DNA of 61,537 nucleotides from an uncultured Alphaproteobacteria bacterium (GCA_929200255.1 CAKMYZ010000018.1:1-61537), one strand, 5' to 3'; numbered from the stretch's first letter, positions 46,267 to 57,212 are shown. Numbers and translations are program-made. Notes: generated from the sequence alone by a model not told the origin.

Positions 46267-47928
46267 TCAGCTTTCATCGCGCCAGCGGTTCACGATGGGA
46301 TAGCGCCGATCAAGCCAGAACGCACGATCCGACAGGCGGGGCCCAGGTGCGGATTGGAAACGCTTGTATTCACTGATGTAGAGTAAGTGTTCGACCCGCT
46401 TGACTGTGTCACGGTCATACCCTGCTGCCACGCAGTCCGAGACCGAGGCTTCTTGATCAACCAACATATCCAGAATGCCATCGAGGATATCGTAAGGCGG
46501 CAGGCTGTCCTCGTCCTTTTGATCAGGGCGGAGTTCAGCCGACGGTGGTTTGTCGATGATTGCAACCGGGATCACCTCGCCCGCTGGCCCCATCATCCAA
46601 GCGCGATGATTGGCATTGCGCCAGCGCGCGGCGCCAAACACCCGCGTCTTGTAGAGGTCTTTGATCGGGTTATATCCGCCCGCCATATCGCCATAGATTG
46701 TCGCATAACCAACCGCGACTTCGGATTTATTGCCTGTGGTCAGCAACATCTCACCAAATTTGTTGGATTGGGCCATCAGCAACAGCCCCCGGATACGCGA
46801 CTGGATGTTCTCCTCTGTCAGGTCGGCGTCAAGGCCGTCAAAAAGCGGGGCAAGCGCCTCGGTTACGGCCGCACGCGGCCCCGCGATACTGATGGTGTCG
46901 TAGGCGCAGCCCAAGGCGTTGGCCGCAGCGGCCGCATCATCAAGCGAACCTTGCGAAGTATATTCCGACGGCAACATCACACAGCGCACATTGTCCGCAC
47001 CCAGCGCATCAACGGCGATGGCAGCCACAATCGCGCTGTCGATCCCACCAGACAGACCAAGCAGTGCTTTCTTGAACCCGGTCTTGCGCATGTAATCGCG
47101 CAGCGCCTCGACCATGACCCGGTAATCCTGTTCCAGCGCCTCAGGCAGCAGCACCCGTTCGCCCTGCGCGGCCTCCCAGCCATCATCGGTCAGGTTGAAA
47201 TCAACATGCGCAATCGCCTCTTCCAGCACCGGCAACTGCAACGCCAGCCGGCCGCCCCGATTGAGCACAAATGACCCACCGTCAAACATCTGGTCATCCT
47301 GACCGCCAACCATATTCAGGTAAACGATCGGCACATCATTCTCGATCACGCGTGCAACCATCGTATTCATGCGGATCGCATGTTTGTTGCGGAAATAAGG
47401 TGACCCATTGGGCACAACCAAAATCTCTGCTCCGGTTTCGACCATCGCTTCGCAGACGTCCGGGTACCAAGCGTCTTCGCAAATGGGGTTGCCGATCCGC
47501 GCGCCATTGTTCAGTGCGAAGGGGCCTGCGATATCGGCGCTTTTGAACAGGCGCACCTCGTCAAAGACGTTGAAGTTGGGTAGGAAATGTTTGCGTGCGG
47601 TGGCCACGATCTCTCCCCCGCGCAAAGTATAGTAGGCGTTGTAAAGCCGCTCATCCTCCAGCAGTGGCGCACCGATCGATAGCGCGGGCCCGTCGGCGCA
47701 CTGCGCCGCAAGCTGCATCAGATGGGCCATTGCGTCAGCCACAAAGGCGGGCTTGGCGATCAGATCCTGGGTTTGGTAGCCAACCAGAAACATCTCTGGC
47801 AAGGCCACCAGATCGGCCCCGGCGGCCTTGCCTTCTGCCCATGCGTCACGGGCCTTTTGGGCATTGCCTGCAATGTCCCCAACGGTCGGGTTGAGCTGTG
47901 CCATGGTCAGGCGAATAAAATTTGTCAT
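46267..47928 (-). CDS. nadE: Glutamine-dependent NAD+ synthetase
   Basis: Makes NAD from deamido-NAD with glutamine as nitrogen donor. The 553-residue protein joins an N-terminal nitrilase-type glutaminase (Glu45, Lys113, Cys150 in LPEMF, RKHFLPNFN and NPICEDAWYP) to a C-terminal ATP-pyrophosphatase synthetase (SGGIDS at about 293-298). All catalytic residues are present. It stands alone, divergent from the MORN gene. Confidence 0.96.
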   Translation of the reverse strand: MTNFIRLTMAQLNPTVGDIAGNAQKARDAWAEGKAAGADLVALPEMFLVGYQTQDLIAKPAFVADAMAHLMQLAAQCADGPALSIGAPLLEDERLYNAYYTLRGGEIVATARKHFLPNFNVFDEVRLFKSADIAGPFALNNGARIGNPICEDAWYPDVCEAMVETGAEILVVPNGSPYFRNKHAIRMNTMVARVIENDVPIVYLNMVGGQDDQMFDGGSFVLNRGGRLALQLPVLEEAIAHVDFNLTDDGWEAAQGERVLLPEALEQDYRVMVEALRDYMRKTGFKKALLGLSGGIDSAIVAAIAVDALGADNVRCVMLPSEYTSQGSLDDAAAAANALGCAYDTISIAGPRAAVTEALAPLFDGLDADLTEENIQSRIRGLLLMAQSNKFGEMLLTTGNKSEVAVGYATIYGDMAGGYNPIKDLYKTRVFGAARWRNANHRAWMMGPAGEVIPVAIIDKPPSAELRPDQKDEDSLPPYDILDGILDMLVDQEASVSDCVAAGYDRDTVKRVEHLLYISEYKRFQSAPGPRLSDRAFWLDRRYPIVNRWRDES

Positions 47929-48067
47929 AGTTTCGTCCCAATGCTTGGCAAAGATGTAGCAGAATCAAGCGCAGGGGAAAGGCGTTTGCAGTGGCACCGT
48001 CTTAGACGTTGTCAGGTTGTGACCTGTCCCGTAAGCTTTGAGAACCGAGAACTGCCTGGAGAGACGC

Positions 48068-49480
48068 ATGAATATGTTTGGAGTATGTAAGGGGGCCGCC
48101 ACGGCCGTGTTGGCGACCGCACTCGCGACAGGCGCGTATGCGCAAGACGTCCAGACAAAACAATATGATGATGGTGGCGTTTACGAAGGCACCTTTCTTG
48201 ATGGAAAGCAGCACGGTACGGGCACCTATCGTCTTCCTAACGGCTATGAATACACCGGCGAATGGGTCGAGGGGGAGATTCGCGGCCAGGGCATGGCGCG
48301 CTTTCCCAATGGATCCGTCTACGAAGGGGCCTTTGTTGCAGGCAAGCCTGAAGGTCGGGGGCGAATCACATTTTCTGACGGCGGCACCTTTGAAGGCGAT
48401 TGGGTTGATGGCAATATCACCGGCCAAGGCATAGCAACCTACGCCAACGGCGTCGTCTACGAAGGCGAGTTCCGCAATGCGATGCACAATGGCACCGGCA
48501 CCATGACCAGCCCAGGGGGCTATGTTTACGAGGGTGCATGGGTGAACGGTGCTAAGGAAGGCGAAGGCAAGATCACCTATCCTGATGGCGCTGTCTACGA
48601 AGGCACGCTGAAAGCAGGCGAACGTGATGGCACTGGCACGCTGACAATGGCCGACGGCCTGATTTACAGCGGCGCCTGGGTGGATGGCGAAATTCAAGGC
48701 CGTGGCACACTGACCCAGCCCAATGGCGATGTCTTTGAAGGTGAGCTGGTCTCTGGCCGTCGTGAAGGCGAAGGCAGCGTCACCTATGCAAATGGCGACA
48801 CTTACACAGGTATGTTCCTCAATGACCGCCGTCACGGCATCGGCACGTTCCGCGGCACCGATGGATACGCCTATGAAGGCGAATGGGTCGAAGGCCGGAT
48901 CGAAGGTGCCGGTGAAGTCACATATCCCGATGGGTCCAGTTATGTTGGTACCTTTGCCAACGACCTGGCCCATGGCACCGGGACAATCACATATCCTGAC
49001 GGCTCGACCTACGCGGGCGACTGGGAAAATGGTGTGATCAACGGTGTGGGTGTTGCAACCTATGTCAACGGGCTAGTCTACGAGGGCGAGTTCCTGAATG
49101 CGAAGAACCACGGTCAGGGCACGATGACCTATGCGGATGGTTACGTCTACGAAGGCCAGTGGTCGGAAGGTCAGCGCAACGGTTTAGGTCGCGCAACTTA
49201 TGCCGATGGTACTGTCTATATCGGCGAATTCCTCAACGGTCAGCGCAGCGGAAACGGGGAAATTACTTTGCCTGATGGCTTTAACTATGTCGGCGCATGG
49301 CAAGATGGTGAGATCAGCGGCGAAGGCGTTGCTACCTACGCCAATGGCGATGTCTATGACGGCAGCTTTGTCAGCGGACGCCGTGAAGGTGAAGGCACAA
49401 TGCGATTTGCAACCGGTCAGGAAAGCGTCGGGATCTGGTCCGATGGTGCGCTTGTATCTGAGACAAACACGGACAACTAA
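48068..49480 (+). CDS. Exported MORN-repeat protein
   Basis: A 470-residue protein with a Sec signal peptide (cleavage near AYA-QDV) and then 18 full MORN repeats of exactly 23 residues from residue 37 to 450, plus a partial 19th. MORN repeats bind lipids or form scaffolds, but in bacteria their roles are largely unknown. Repeats 1-9 and 10-18 align one to one (for example GRREGEG in both 9 and 18), so the gene arose by duplicating a nine-repeat block. The position after EG alternates F and W except at the block joint. GGAG precedes the ATG at 48068. Confidence 0.88.
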   Translation: MNMFGVCKGAATAVLATALATGAYAQDVQTKQYDDGGVYEGTFLDGKQHGTGTYRLPNGYEYTGEWVEGEIRGQGMARFPNGSVYEGAFVAGKPEGRGRITFSDGGTFEGDWVDGNITGQGIATYANGVVYEGEFRNAMHNGTGTMTSPGGYVYEGAWVNGAKEGEGKITYPDGAVYEGTLKAGERDGTGTLTMADGLIYSGAWVDGEIQGRGTLTQPNGDVFEGELVSGRREGEGSVTYANGDTYTGMFLNDRRHGIGTFRGTDGYAYEGEWVEGRIEGAGEVTYPDGSSYVGTFANDLAHGTGTITYPDGSTYAGDWENGVINGVGVATYVNGLVYEGEFLNAKNHGQGTMTYADGYVYEGQWSEGQRNGLGRATYADGTVYIGEFLNGQRSGNGEITLPDGFNYVGAWQDGEISGEGVATYANGDVYDGSFVSGRREGEGTMRFATGQESVGIWSDGALVSETNTDN

Positions 49481-49501
49481 GTCAGCAGCCCAACGTTCAT
49501 C

Positions 49502-49527
49502 AAAGGCCGGTCCCACGACCGGCCTTT
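49502..49527 (+). terminator. Terminator after the MORN gene
   Basis: An 11-bp perfect stem (AAAGGCCGGTC / GACCGGCCTTT) with loop CCAC lies 22 bases after the stop. The T-run is only TTT, so termination may be incomplete. Confidence 0.75.
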
Positions 49528-49631
49528 ATCATTTCTGCCTCTGGACTGCTTCACGAGCAGCAAGGCAGCAGACTTGCGCAGCGCGGTGAAGGTGAACCCA
49601 TCATTTTGAATAGTGCGGGGCATAAGCTGCC

Positions 49632-50294
49632 TCACCAATTGATCACCTGACCGGCATAGTCAAAGAATCCACCAGAATGTTCAGGCGTCAGTTTGGATAT
49701 GGCCGAAAGCAGGTTGGAAGCGGCCAACCCGGTAGGGACGGTCGCATGTCGCCCGGCGTAATTCTGAGTGAAAGATGTCTCAACCGTTCCGGGGTGCAGC
49801 GCCACACAAACCGATTGCTTATGTGATCGGGCGAGTTCAATCGCCGCGCCGCGCACAATCTGATTCAAAGCAGCCTTGGAGGCGCGGTAAGAATGCCAAC
49901 CGCCGATCTTGTTGTCGCCAATCGACCCCACCCGCGCTGAAAGTGTCGCCACAACGCCGCGCCTGTCTTTGGGCAGCAGCCCTGCCATATGGCGCAGAAT
50001 CAATGCAGGGCCAATCGTATTGACAGCGAAAACGCGCGCCATCTCATCCGGTTTGATGGCCGACAGGCTTTTCTCTGGTGTCCCCCAAAGCGGCGCGAGG
50101 ATACCAAAGGCTATGAATATCAGGTCGTATTGACCGGTGAGCCGCAACATCGCGCGCTCAACCGAAGCCGCATTGCCCACATCAAAGCCATCAACCGAGC
50201 GTGACAGGCGGGTGACGGTCCATTTGTCCTGTTCAAGCTGTGTGGCAACAGCCGATCCGATCCCGCCACTAGCCCCGATCACCAATGCCCGCAT
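49632..50294 (-). CDS. Short-chain dehydrogenase/reductase
   Basis: A 220-residue Rossmann-fold oxidoreductase with the cofactor motif GASGGIG (residues 7-13) and the catalytic Ser119, Tyr136 and Lys140 (YRASK). It resembles the CsgA/C-factor-like SDR group. The ATG at 50294 follows AAGGGAG; the upstream in-frame codons belong to the leuA leader region. Substrate unknown. Confidence 0.88.
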   Translation of the reverse strand: MRALVIGASGGIGSAVATQLEQDKWTVTRLSRSVDGFDVGNAASVERAMLRLTGQYDLIFIAFGILAPLWGTPEKSLSAIKPDEMARVFAVNTIGPALILRHMAGLLPKDRRGVVATLSARVGSIGDNKIGGWHSYRASKAALNQIVRGAAIELARSHKQSVCVALHPGTVETSFTQNYAGRHATVPTGLAASNLLSAISKLTPEHSGGFFDYAGQVINW

Positions 50295-50404
50295 ACCACG
50301 CTCCCTTGCCTTCTGCCGAGATAGTGCGTGCATTCGCCCCGACAAGGCAGCCGCTATCCGCGCACAGCATGTCAAATTACTGCGATGCGGGATGCATTAT
50401 GCTC

Positions 50405-50432
50405 TTTTCAACACCATTTTCGGCAGTATAGT
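50405..50432 (+). promoter_or_regulatory. Putative promoter of the leuL-leuA message
   Basis: TTTTCA (50405-50410), a 16-base spacer and TATAGT (50427-50432) predict a start at about 50439, directly before the leader-peptide ATG at 50440. The leader peptide would therefore be translated from a leaderless message. Confidence 0.5.
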
Positions 50433-50439
50433 CGCGGCC

Positions 50440-50520
50440 ATGATGAACCGTGCACATATCACACCTTCAGCCCCCAAAGGGCCGCTTCTGCGCGACATTC
50501 TACTTCTTAGCAGCCTCTGA
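50440..50520 (+). CDS. leuL: leuA leader peptide, leucine-rich
   Basis: A 26-residue reading frame ending LLRDILLLSSL, with six leucine codons (CTT, CTG, CTA, CTT, CTT, CTC) in the last eleven positions and TGA at 50518-50520. It lies 73 bases before leuA and is followed by mutually exclusive hairpins, the classical layout of leucine attenuation. There is no clear ribosome binding site; the predicted transcription start makes it leaderless, similar to what I recall for trpL in Sinorhizobium. An alternative ATG is the next codon. Confidence 0.7.
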   Translation: MMNRAHITPSAPKGPLLRDILLLSSL

Positions 50521-50577
50521 GCGTGCCATCCGGCGCGACCGCTCAGAGGGCATAACGCGCCGGTTTCATGCTAAGAA
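50504..50577 (+). promoter_or_regulatory. leuA attenuator: competing RNA hairpins
   Basis: Three perfect pairings are possible. The Leu-codon segment TTCTTAGCA (50504-50512) pairs with TGCTAAGAA (50569-50577), just before the leuA ribosome binding site. CCTCTGAGCG (50514-50523) pairs with CGCTCAGAGG (50540-50549). CCGGCGCG (50530-50537) pairs with CGCGCCGG (50556-50563), followed by TTT. The second and third cannot form together without a pseudoknot. Stalling at Leu codons would mask the first two and favour the third. The T-run is short, so control may be translational. Confidence 0.6.
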
Positions 50578-50593
50578 CCTAAGGAATTCCAAA

Positions 50594-52156
50594 ATGACCA
50601 AATCAAACCAAGTGTTGATTTTCGACACAACCTTGCGCGACGGCGAGCAATCACCGGGTGCGACAATGACCCATGACGAGAAACTGGAAATCGCCGAAAT
50701 GCTGGACGACATGGGCGTCGACATCATTGAAGCAGGTTTTCCTATCGCGTCAGAAGGCGACTTCAACGCAGTCAGCGAGATTGCCAAACTGTCCAAGTCC
50801 GCAACGATCTGTGGATTGGCGCGTGCCAATTACAAAGATATTGATCGCTGCTGGGAAGCGGTGAAACACGCCAAATCCCCCCGTATCCACACCTTTATCG
50901 GGACCTCCCCCCTGCACCGGGCGATCCCGAACCTGAACATGGATGAAATGGCCGAACGGATCCACGACACGGTAACCCATGCCCGCAATTTGTGTGAAAA
51001 CGTGCAGTGGTCACCGATGGATGCCACAAGGACAGAATGGGATTATCTGTGCCGTGTCGTGGAAATCGCGATCAAGGCCGGGGCAACGACCATCAATATT
51101 CCCGATACCGTGGGCTATACCGCGCCGGTTGAAAGTGCGGACCTGATCCACAATCTGATTAGCACGGTCCCCGGTGCAGATGATGTGATCTTTGCCACCC
51201 ACTGCCATAATGATCTGGGCATGGCGACCGCCAACTCTCTCGCCGCAGTGGCCGGCGGGGCGCGCCAGATCGAATGCACCATCAACGGGTTGGGCGAACG
51301 GGCCGGTAATACCGCATTGGAAGAAGTCGTGATGGCGCTGAAGGTGCGCGGCGACATCATGCCCTACACTACAAAAATCGACACCCGCAAGATTATGAAT
51401 ATCTCGCGGCGCGTGGCGACCGTGTCGGGGTTTGCCGTGCAATTTAACAAGGCCATTGTTGGCAAGAACGCCTTTGCCCATGAAAGCGGCATCCATCAGG
51501 ATGGGATGCTGAAAAACCGCGAAACATTCGAGGTCATGAAGCCCGAAGATGTGGGTTTGTCGGGAACGTCTCTGCCGTTGGGCAAGCACTCTGGCCGCGC
51601 GGCATTGCGGGCCAAGCTGAATGAGTTGGGATTTGATCTGGCAGACAACCAACTGAACGATGTGTTTGTGCGCTTCAAGGATCTGGCGGACCGCAAAAAA
51701 GAAGTCTTTGATGATGATCTGATGGCGCTGGTGTCCCAGAACGACACCGAAGAAGACCGGCTGAAGTTGAAATCTCTGCGTGTGGTTTGCGGCACCGACG
51801 GCCCGCAACAGGCCGACATGGTGATGGAGGTTGACGGCGCCGATGTTGAAACATCGGCCACAGGTGACGGCCCGGTGGATGCAACTTTCAACGCGGTGAA
51901 GACGATCTTTTCCCATAGAGCGCGCTTGCAGTTGTATCAGGTAAGCGCTGTCACCGAAGGCACAGACGCGCAGGCGACAGTATCGGTGCGGATGGAGGAA
52001 AACGGGCGCATCGCCACCGGTCAGTCCGCCGATACCGATACCGTCGTGGCAAGTGCAAAGGCCTATATCAACGCGTTGAACCGACTGCTGGTACGCCGCG
52101 AGCAGTCCGAGCCGGGATATGACGTCAAAGGTATCAGTTACAAGGATGCCACCTGA
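50594..52156 (+). CDS. leuA: 2-isopropylmalate synthase
   Basis: Catalyses the first committed step of leucine synthesis, joining acetyl-CoA and 2-oxoisovalerate. The 520-residue protein has the HMGL-like barrel with [12 protein letters not shown], the metal-binding THCHND, and a C-terminal LeuA dimer domain that binds leucine for feedback. AAGGAA precedes the ATG at 50594 by eight bases; the longer frame upstream overlaps the attenuator. Transcript-level control by the leader adds to feedback inhibition. Confidence 0.96.
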   Translation: MTKSNQVLIFDTTLRDGEQSPGATMTHDEKLEIAEMLDDMGVDIIEAGFPIASEGDFNAVSEIAKLSKSATICGLARANYKDIDRCWEAVKHAKSPRIHTFIGTSPLHRAIPNLNMDEMAERIHDTVTHARNLCENVQWSPMDATRTEWDYLCRVVEIAIKAGATTINIPDTVGYTAPVESADLIHNLISTVPGADDVIFATHCHNDLGMATANSLAAVAGGARQIECTINGLGERAGNTALEEVVMALKVRGDIMPYTTKIDTRKIMNISRRVATVSGFAVQFNKAIVGKNAFAHESGIHQDGMLKNRETFEVMKPEDVGLSGTSLPLGKHSGRAALRAKLNELGFDLADNQLNDVFVRFKDLADRKKEVFDDDLMALVSQNDTEEDRLKLKSLRVVCGTDGPQQADMVMEVDGADVETSATGDGPVDATFNAVKTIFSHRARLQLYQVSAVTEGTDAQATVSVRMEENGRIATGQSADTDTVVASAKAYINALNRLLVRREQSEPGYDVKGISYKDAT

Positions 52157-52545
52157 AGCACCTTAGCGCGGCAATCGGACTTTTGGTGCTCGTCACCTGA
52201 CCGGTTGCTGCGCAACAGAACTGCCCGACAGGTGCCGACCTTAGCGGCGGCACACAACTGCTCGACCCTGATGGTGACAGGAACTGCAGAGGCCCATTTT
52301 GGAGATTTCTCTTCTTTCACCCCTAACGCTGGGGACCTGCCGCTATAGTCAGTTGACTGACCGCCTGACCCTCGACATGGACGGTGGAAACATCTCCCGG
52401 ATGCAAGGCCCTGCGGTCCAGTCAGATGAGATGCAACACGCTCCAAGGCTTGGCTTGGTGATCAGCTCAATGGTCCATGACGAAGATGGTATGCCGCACG
52501 GTGACAGCTACTTCGTAGATGTTATGCGTGTGTCAAAAAGCCAAA
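52157..52545 (+). pseudogene. Possible decayed gene for an exported protein
   Basis: The 598-base gap before mreB is not empty. Right after leuA one frame reads a signal-peptide-like [15 protein letters not shown], a stop, then PVAAQQNCPTGADLSGG. It breaks near 52320. Another frame then reads GTCRYSQLTDRLTLDMDGG and RLGLVISSMVHDEDG to about 52545. The stop inside the signal peptide and the frame change suggest a pseudogene. I do not know the family. The remaining 200 bases are AT-rich and carry the mreB upstream region. Confidence 0.4.
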
Positions 52546-52625
52546 TTTACCAAAATATTATTCGTAATTTGATATTCTCATCGGGTTTTTCTGCGAAATG
52601 CGTTCAAAATGTTGAAAAAATATAA

Positions 52626-53792
<1,167 letters not shown>

Positions 53793-53819
53793 CCCCATCA
53801 GCAAGGGAACACCCGCCCC

Positions 53820-54743
53820 TTGGCACGTGACAAGAACAGCGAAGATTTCGTCGGCCCGATCCGCAGATTGCTGGTTGGGGTGTTGGTGTTGGCGTTGCTG
53901 GCAATGTTCATGGTGTGGCGGATCGATAGCCCGCGGGTCGAACGGTTGCGCACCGCAGCAGTGGACGCGGTGGTGCCCTCTTTTGATTGGGCGATGGCCC
54001 CGATCACCGGTGCGGCCAATCTGATCAGCGATTTCCAAAGTTACCAACAGCTCCGCATTCAGAACCAAGAGTTGCGCCGTGAGTTGCAACAGATGAAAGC
54101 CTGGAAAGAAGCCGCCGTGCAGTTGGGGCAGGAAAACGCCAAGCTGCTTGACCTCAACAACGTCAGTCTTGATCCGCAGCTGACCTATGTCACCGGTGTG
54201 GTGATCACTGACAGTGGGTCCCCCTTTCGGCAATCTGTTCTGGTGAACGTCGGCACACGCGACGGCATCATCGATGGCTGGCCGACAATGGATGGGATTG
54301 GCCTTGTGGGCCGCATTGCGGGTGTTGGTCAGAACACCAGCCGGGTGATGCTGCTAACAGATACCTCCAGCCGCATTCCCGTGACAATCCAACCCTCTGG
54401 TGAGCGTGCTATTCTGGCGGGTGACAACACGCTGTCACCGCCGATGGAGTTCTTGGAAGATGCAGCCCTCCTGCGTCCAGGAGACCGGGTTGTGTCCTCT
54501 GGGGATGGTGGGGTCTTCCCTGCCGATCTGCTGGTTGGGCAGGTGGCCTTGGGCACCGACGGGCGCTTGCGTGTCCGGCTGGCCGCCGATTACCAGCGTT
54601 TGGAATTCTTGCGTGTCTTGCGGTCGCAACCGCACGAAAACATCGGTGATCCCAGCAATCTGCTGACGCCAGAAGCCGAATTCTTTGGTCCAGCAGCCAT
54701 AAACCCGGCAGCATTGAACACATCGAGTTTAGGCGATGGGTGA
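53820..54743 (+). CDS. mreC: Rod shape-determining protein MreC
   Basis: A 307-residue protein with one N-terminal membrane helix (residues about 18-35), a coiled coil (FQSYQQLRIQNQELRRELQQ) and a periplasmic beta-rich domain. It links MreB to the wall synthases. I used the TTG start at 53820, preceded by AAGGGA at about eleven bases, since it gives the expected MARDKN N-terminus and no ATG is nearby. It overlaps mreD by eight bases. Confidence 0.9.
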   Translation: MARDKNSEDFVGPIRRLLVGVLVLALLAMFMVWRIDSPRVERLRTAAVDAVVPSFDWAMAPITGAANLISDFQSYQQLRIQNQELRRELQQMKAWKEAAVQLGQENAKLLDLNNVSLDPQLTYVTGVVITDSGSPFRQSVLVNVGTRDGIIDGWPTMDGIGLVGRIAGVGQNTSRVMLLTDTSSRIPVTIQPSGERAILAGDNTLSPPMEFLEDAALLRPGDRVVSSGDGGVFPADLLVGQVALGTDGRLRVRLAADYQRLEFLRVLRSQPHENIGDPSNLLTPEAEFFGPAAINPAALNTSSLGDG

Positions 54744-55275
54744 GCAGGCGGATACACATACCTGGATGCACCGTGGGATTTTTGCCTTGCTGGCTTTTGC
54801 CATTGTCGCTGTCCGGCTTGTCCCACTGGATATGCGTCCAACAGTTTGGGCCGGTCCTGATCTGCTGCTGGCTGCCACACTGGTATGGGTCGCCCGCAAG
54901 CCAATATACCTGCCGGTGCCGGTCATTGCCGGTTTCTTCCTGATGGCTGATTTCCTGTTCATGCGGCCACCTGGCCTTTGGGCGGCGCTTACTGTGATAC
55001 TGACCGAGATTATCCGCCGTCAGCACAAAGAGTTTCGCAACATGGCGTTACTGCTGGAGTGGGGCACCGTCGCGATTGGTATTGTCGGAATCACCGTGGC
55101 AAACAGGTTGGTATTGGCTATCGCAATGGCACCACAAGCCCCACTGACCCTGGCATTGACCGAAATGATTGCCACGATCCTTGTCTATCCTGCAGTCGTC
55201 ATCGTTGCACATTACGTCTTTGGCGTGACCCGCTCCGCACCTGGTGAAGTTGGCAGCAAAGGGCAACGCCTATGA
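54736..55275 (+). CDS. mreD: Rod shape-determining protein MreD
   Basis: A 179-residue membrane protein with five or six helices; it completes the MreBCD complex. The sequence is poorly conserved and the call rests mainly on position, size and hydrophobic pattern, plus the LVPLDMRPTVWAGPDLLLA loop. It overlaps mreC by eight bases and mrdA by four (ATGA). Confidence 0.85.
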   Translation: MGEQADTHTWMHRGIFALLAFAIVAVRLVPLDMRPTVWAGPDLLLAATLVWVARKPIYLPVPVIAGFFLMADFLFMRPPGLWAALTVILTEIIRRQHKEFRNMALLLEWGTVAIGIVGITVANRLVLAIAMAPQAPLTLALTEMIATILVYPAVVIVAHYVFGVTRSAPGEVGSKGQRL

Positions 55276-57212
55276 AACGCCCCTCCAATGAAATCATTGA
55301 GAGCAGTCGCACAATCACGCGTCGTGCGTTGGTTGTGGGGGGCGCGCAGCTTGGCGTTATGGGGGTCTTGGGGTGGAGACTGCAGTCAATGCAGGTTGAG
55401 CAGGCCGACCAATTCCGCCTTTTGGCTGAAGAAAACCGTATCAACATCCGTCTTTTGCCTCCCGCGCGCGGGCTGATCTTTGATCGCAATGGCATGCCGA
55501 TTGCAGACAATGAACAGAACTATCGCGTTGTTATGGTCCGCGAAGATGCAGGCGACGTGGGCGAAGTCCTCGCCAAATTGACCGAAATTGTGGACATCGC
55601 CCCCGATGATCTGGCCCGCGCGATGCAGGAAATGCAACGCCGCTCGCCCTTTGTACCCGTCACCATTGCGGATCGCCTGTCTTGGGCGGACGTGGCTGAG
55701 ATTAACCTCAACACCCCCGCCCTGCCCGGCATTCAGGCCGAGGTCGGGTTGAGCCGCATTTATCCACTTGGGGCCGATCTCGCCCATGTTGTGGGATATG
55801 TTGGACCGGTGAGTGACTATGATCTTAACCGGATCAATGACCCGGATCCGCTTTTGCAGATCCCGAAATTTCAGATCGGCAAGAGCGGCGCAGAAAACAA
55901 ATTGGAACAAAGCCTGCGTGGTAGCGCTGGCACCCGCCGCATTGAAGTCAATGCCGCCGGGCGCATTATGCGGGAGCTTGACCGTCAGGAAGGTGATCCA
56001 GGCAAAGACGTTCAACTGACCGTCGACAGCCGTTTGCAATGCTATGTGCAGGCGCGACTTGAGGGCGAATCCGCCGGCGCCGTTGTTATCGATCTTGAAA
56101 ATGGTGATCTGCGTGCCGTGGCCTCCGCCCCGACGTTTGACCCGAACCTCTTTGTCCGCGGTATTTCGACAACTGACTGGAACGCGTTGAACGCCGACAA
56201 ATATCGCCCGCTTGCCGCCAAGGCCGTGCAGGGCACTTATCCGCCGGGCTCCACCTTCAAGATGATAACGGCAATGGCGGCCATGGAGGATGGCGTCGTT
56301 GCAGCGGATGAGACAATTTATTGCCCCGGTTTCACGGATGTATTCAACATCCGTTTCCACTGCTGGAAGCGCGGTGGGCATGGCAACGTCAACTTCCATG
56401 AAAGCCTGAAACAAAGTTGCGACTGTTACTACTATGAAGTCTCCCAGCGGGTCGGCATCGACAAAATGGCGGAGATGGCGCGCAAACTTGGCCTAGGTGT
56501 CAGACACGATCTGCCGCTGTCAGCTGTGGCTACAGGACTCGCCCCCAACAAACAGTGGAAGGCGGAGGTGCATGGCGAAGACTGGCGGATCGGGGACACT
56601 GTCAATGCCTCAATCGGTCAGGGATATGTACTTGCCTCGCCTTTGCAACTGGCAGTGATGACAGCCCGCATTGCAACTGGCCGCATCATCACACCGCGCC
56701 TTGTGCGGTTGATCGACGGTGTCGAGCAGCCCAGCGGGCTAGGCGAAAGTCTTGGCATCAATGAAAACACATTGCGCCGGGTGCGCGCGTCTATGAACGA
56801 TGTTTGCAACCACCGGCGTGGTACGGCCTACGGTTCACGAATCCTCGCAGAAGGTCACAAGATGGCGGGCAAGACCGGCACAAGCCAGGTACGCCGCATT
56901 ACGCCAGAGGAGCGCGCGGCAGGGGTGACAAAGAACGAAGACCTACCGTGGGAACGTCGTGATCACGCGCTCTTTGTGGGTTTTGCGCCTTTCGACAATC
57001 CCCGCTACGCTGTGTCGGTGGTAGTCGAACATGGCGGGGGTGGATCGCGAGCTGCCGCCCCCATCGCACGCGATATCATGTTGCAGGCCCAGTATGGCGG
57101 CCCACCACCGCTCGAAGCCTACCCTGCCGGTCTGCGTGATCAGATCGCAGCCCAGCAAAAACGCATCGCAGAACGCGTGGCAGAGGGTGTCAACGGACAA
57201 AGCCGCGCATGA
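55272..57212 (+). CDS. mrdA: Penicillin-binding protein 2 (transpeptidase)
   Basis: The 646-residue transpeptidase that crosslinks peptidoglycan of the side wall. One N-terminal membrane helix (residues about 20-38) precedes a pedestal domain and the transpeptidase domain with Ser327 in SxxK (GSTFK), SCD at 382-384 and KTG at 534-536. The catalytic triad motifs are complete. It overlaps mreD and rodA by ATGA. Confidence 0.96.
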   Translation: MKRPSNEIIESSRTITRRALVVGGAQLGVMGVLGWRLQSMQVEQADQFRLLAEENRINIRLLPPARGLIFDRNGMPIADNEQNYRVVMVREDAGDVGEVLAKLTEIVDIAPDDLARAMQEMQRRSPFVPVTIADRLSWADVAEINLNTPALPGIQAEVGLSRIYPLGADLAHVVGYVGPVSDYDLNRINDPDPLLQIPKFQIGKSGAENKLEQSLRGSAGTRRIEVNAAGRIMRELDRQEGDPGKDVQLTVDSRLQCYVQARLEGESAGAVVIDLENGDLRAVASAPTFDPNLFVRGISTTDWNALNADKYRPLAAKAVQGTYPPGSTFKMITAMAAMEDGVVAADETIYCPGFTDVFNIRFHCWKRGGHGNVNFHESLKQSCDCYYYEVSQRVGIDKMAEMARKLGLGVRHDLPLSAVATGLAPNKQWKAEVHGEDWRIGDTVNASIGQGYVLASPLQLAVMTARIATGRIITPRLVRLIDGVEQPSGLGESLGINENTLRRVRASMNDVCNHRRGTAYGSRILAEGHKMAGKTGTSQVRRITPEERAAGVTKNEDLPWERRDHALFVGFAPFDNPRYAVSVVVEHGGGGSRAAAPIARDIMLQAQYGGPPPLEAYPAGLRDQIAAQQKRIAERVAEGVNGQSRA

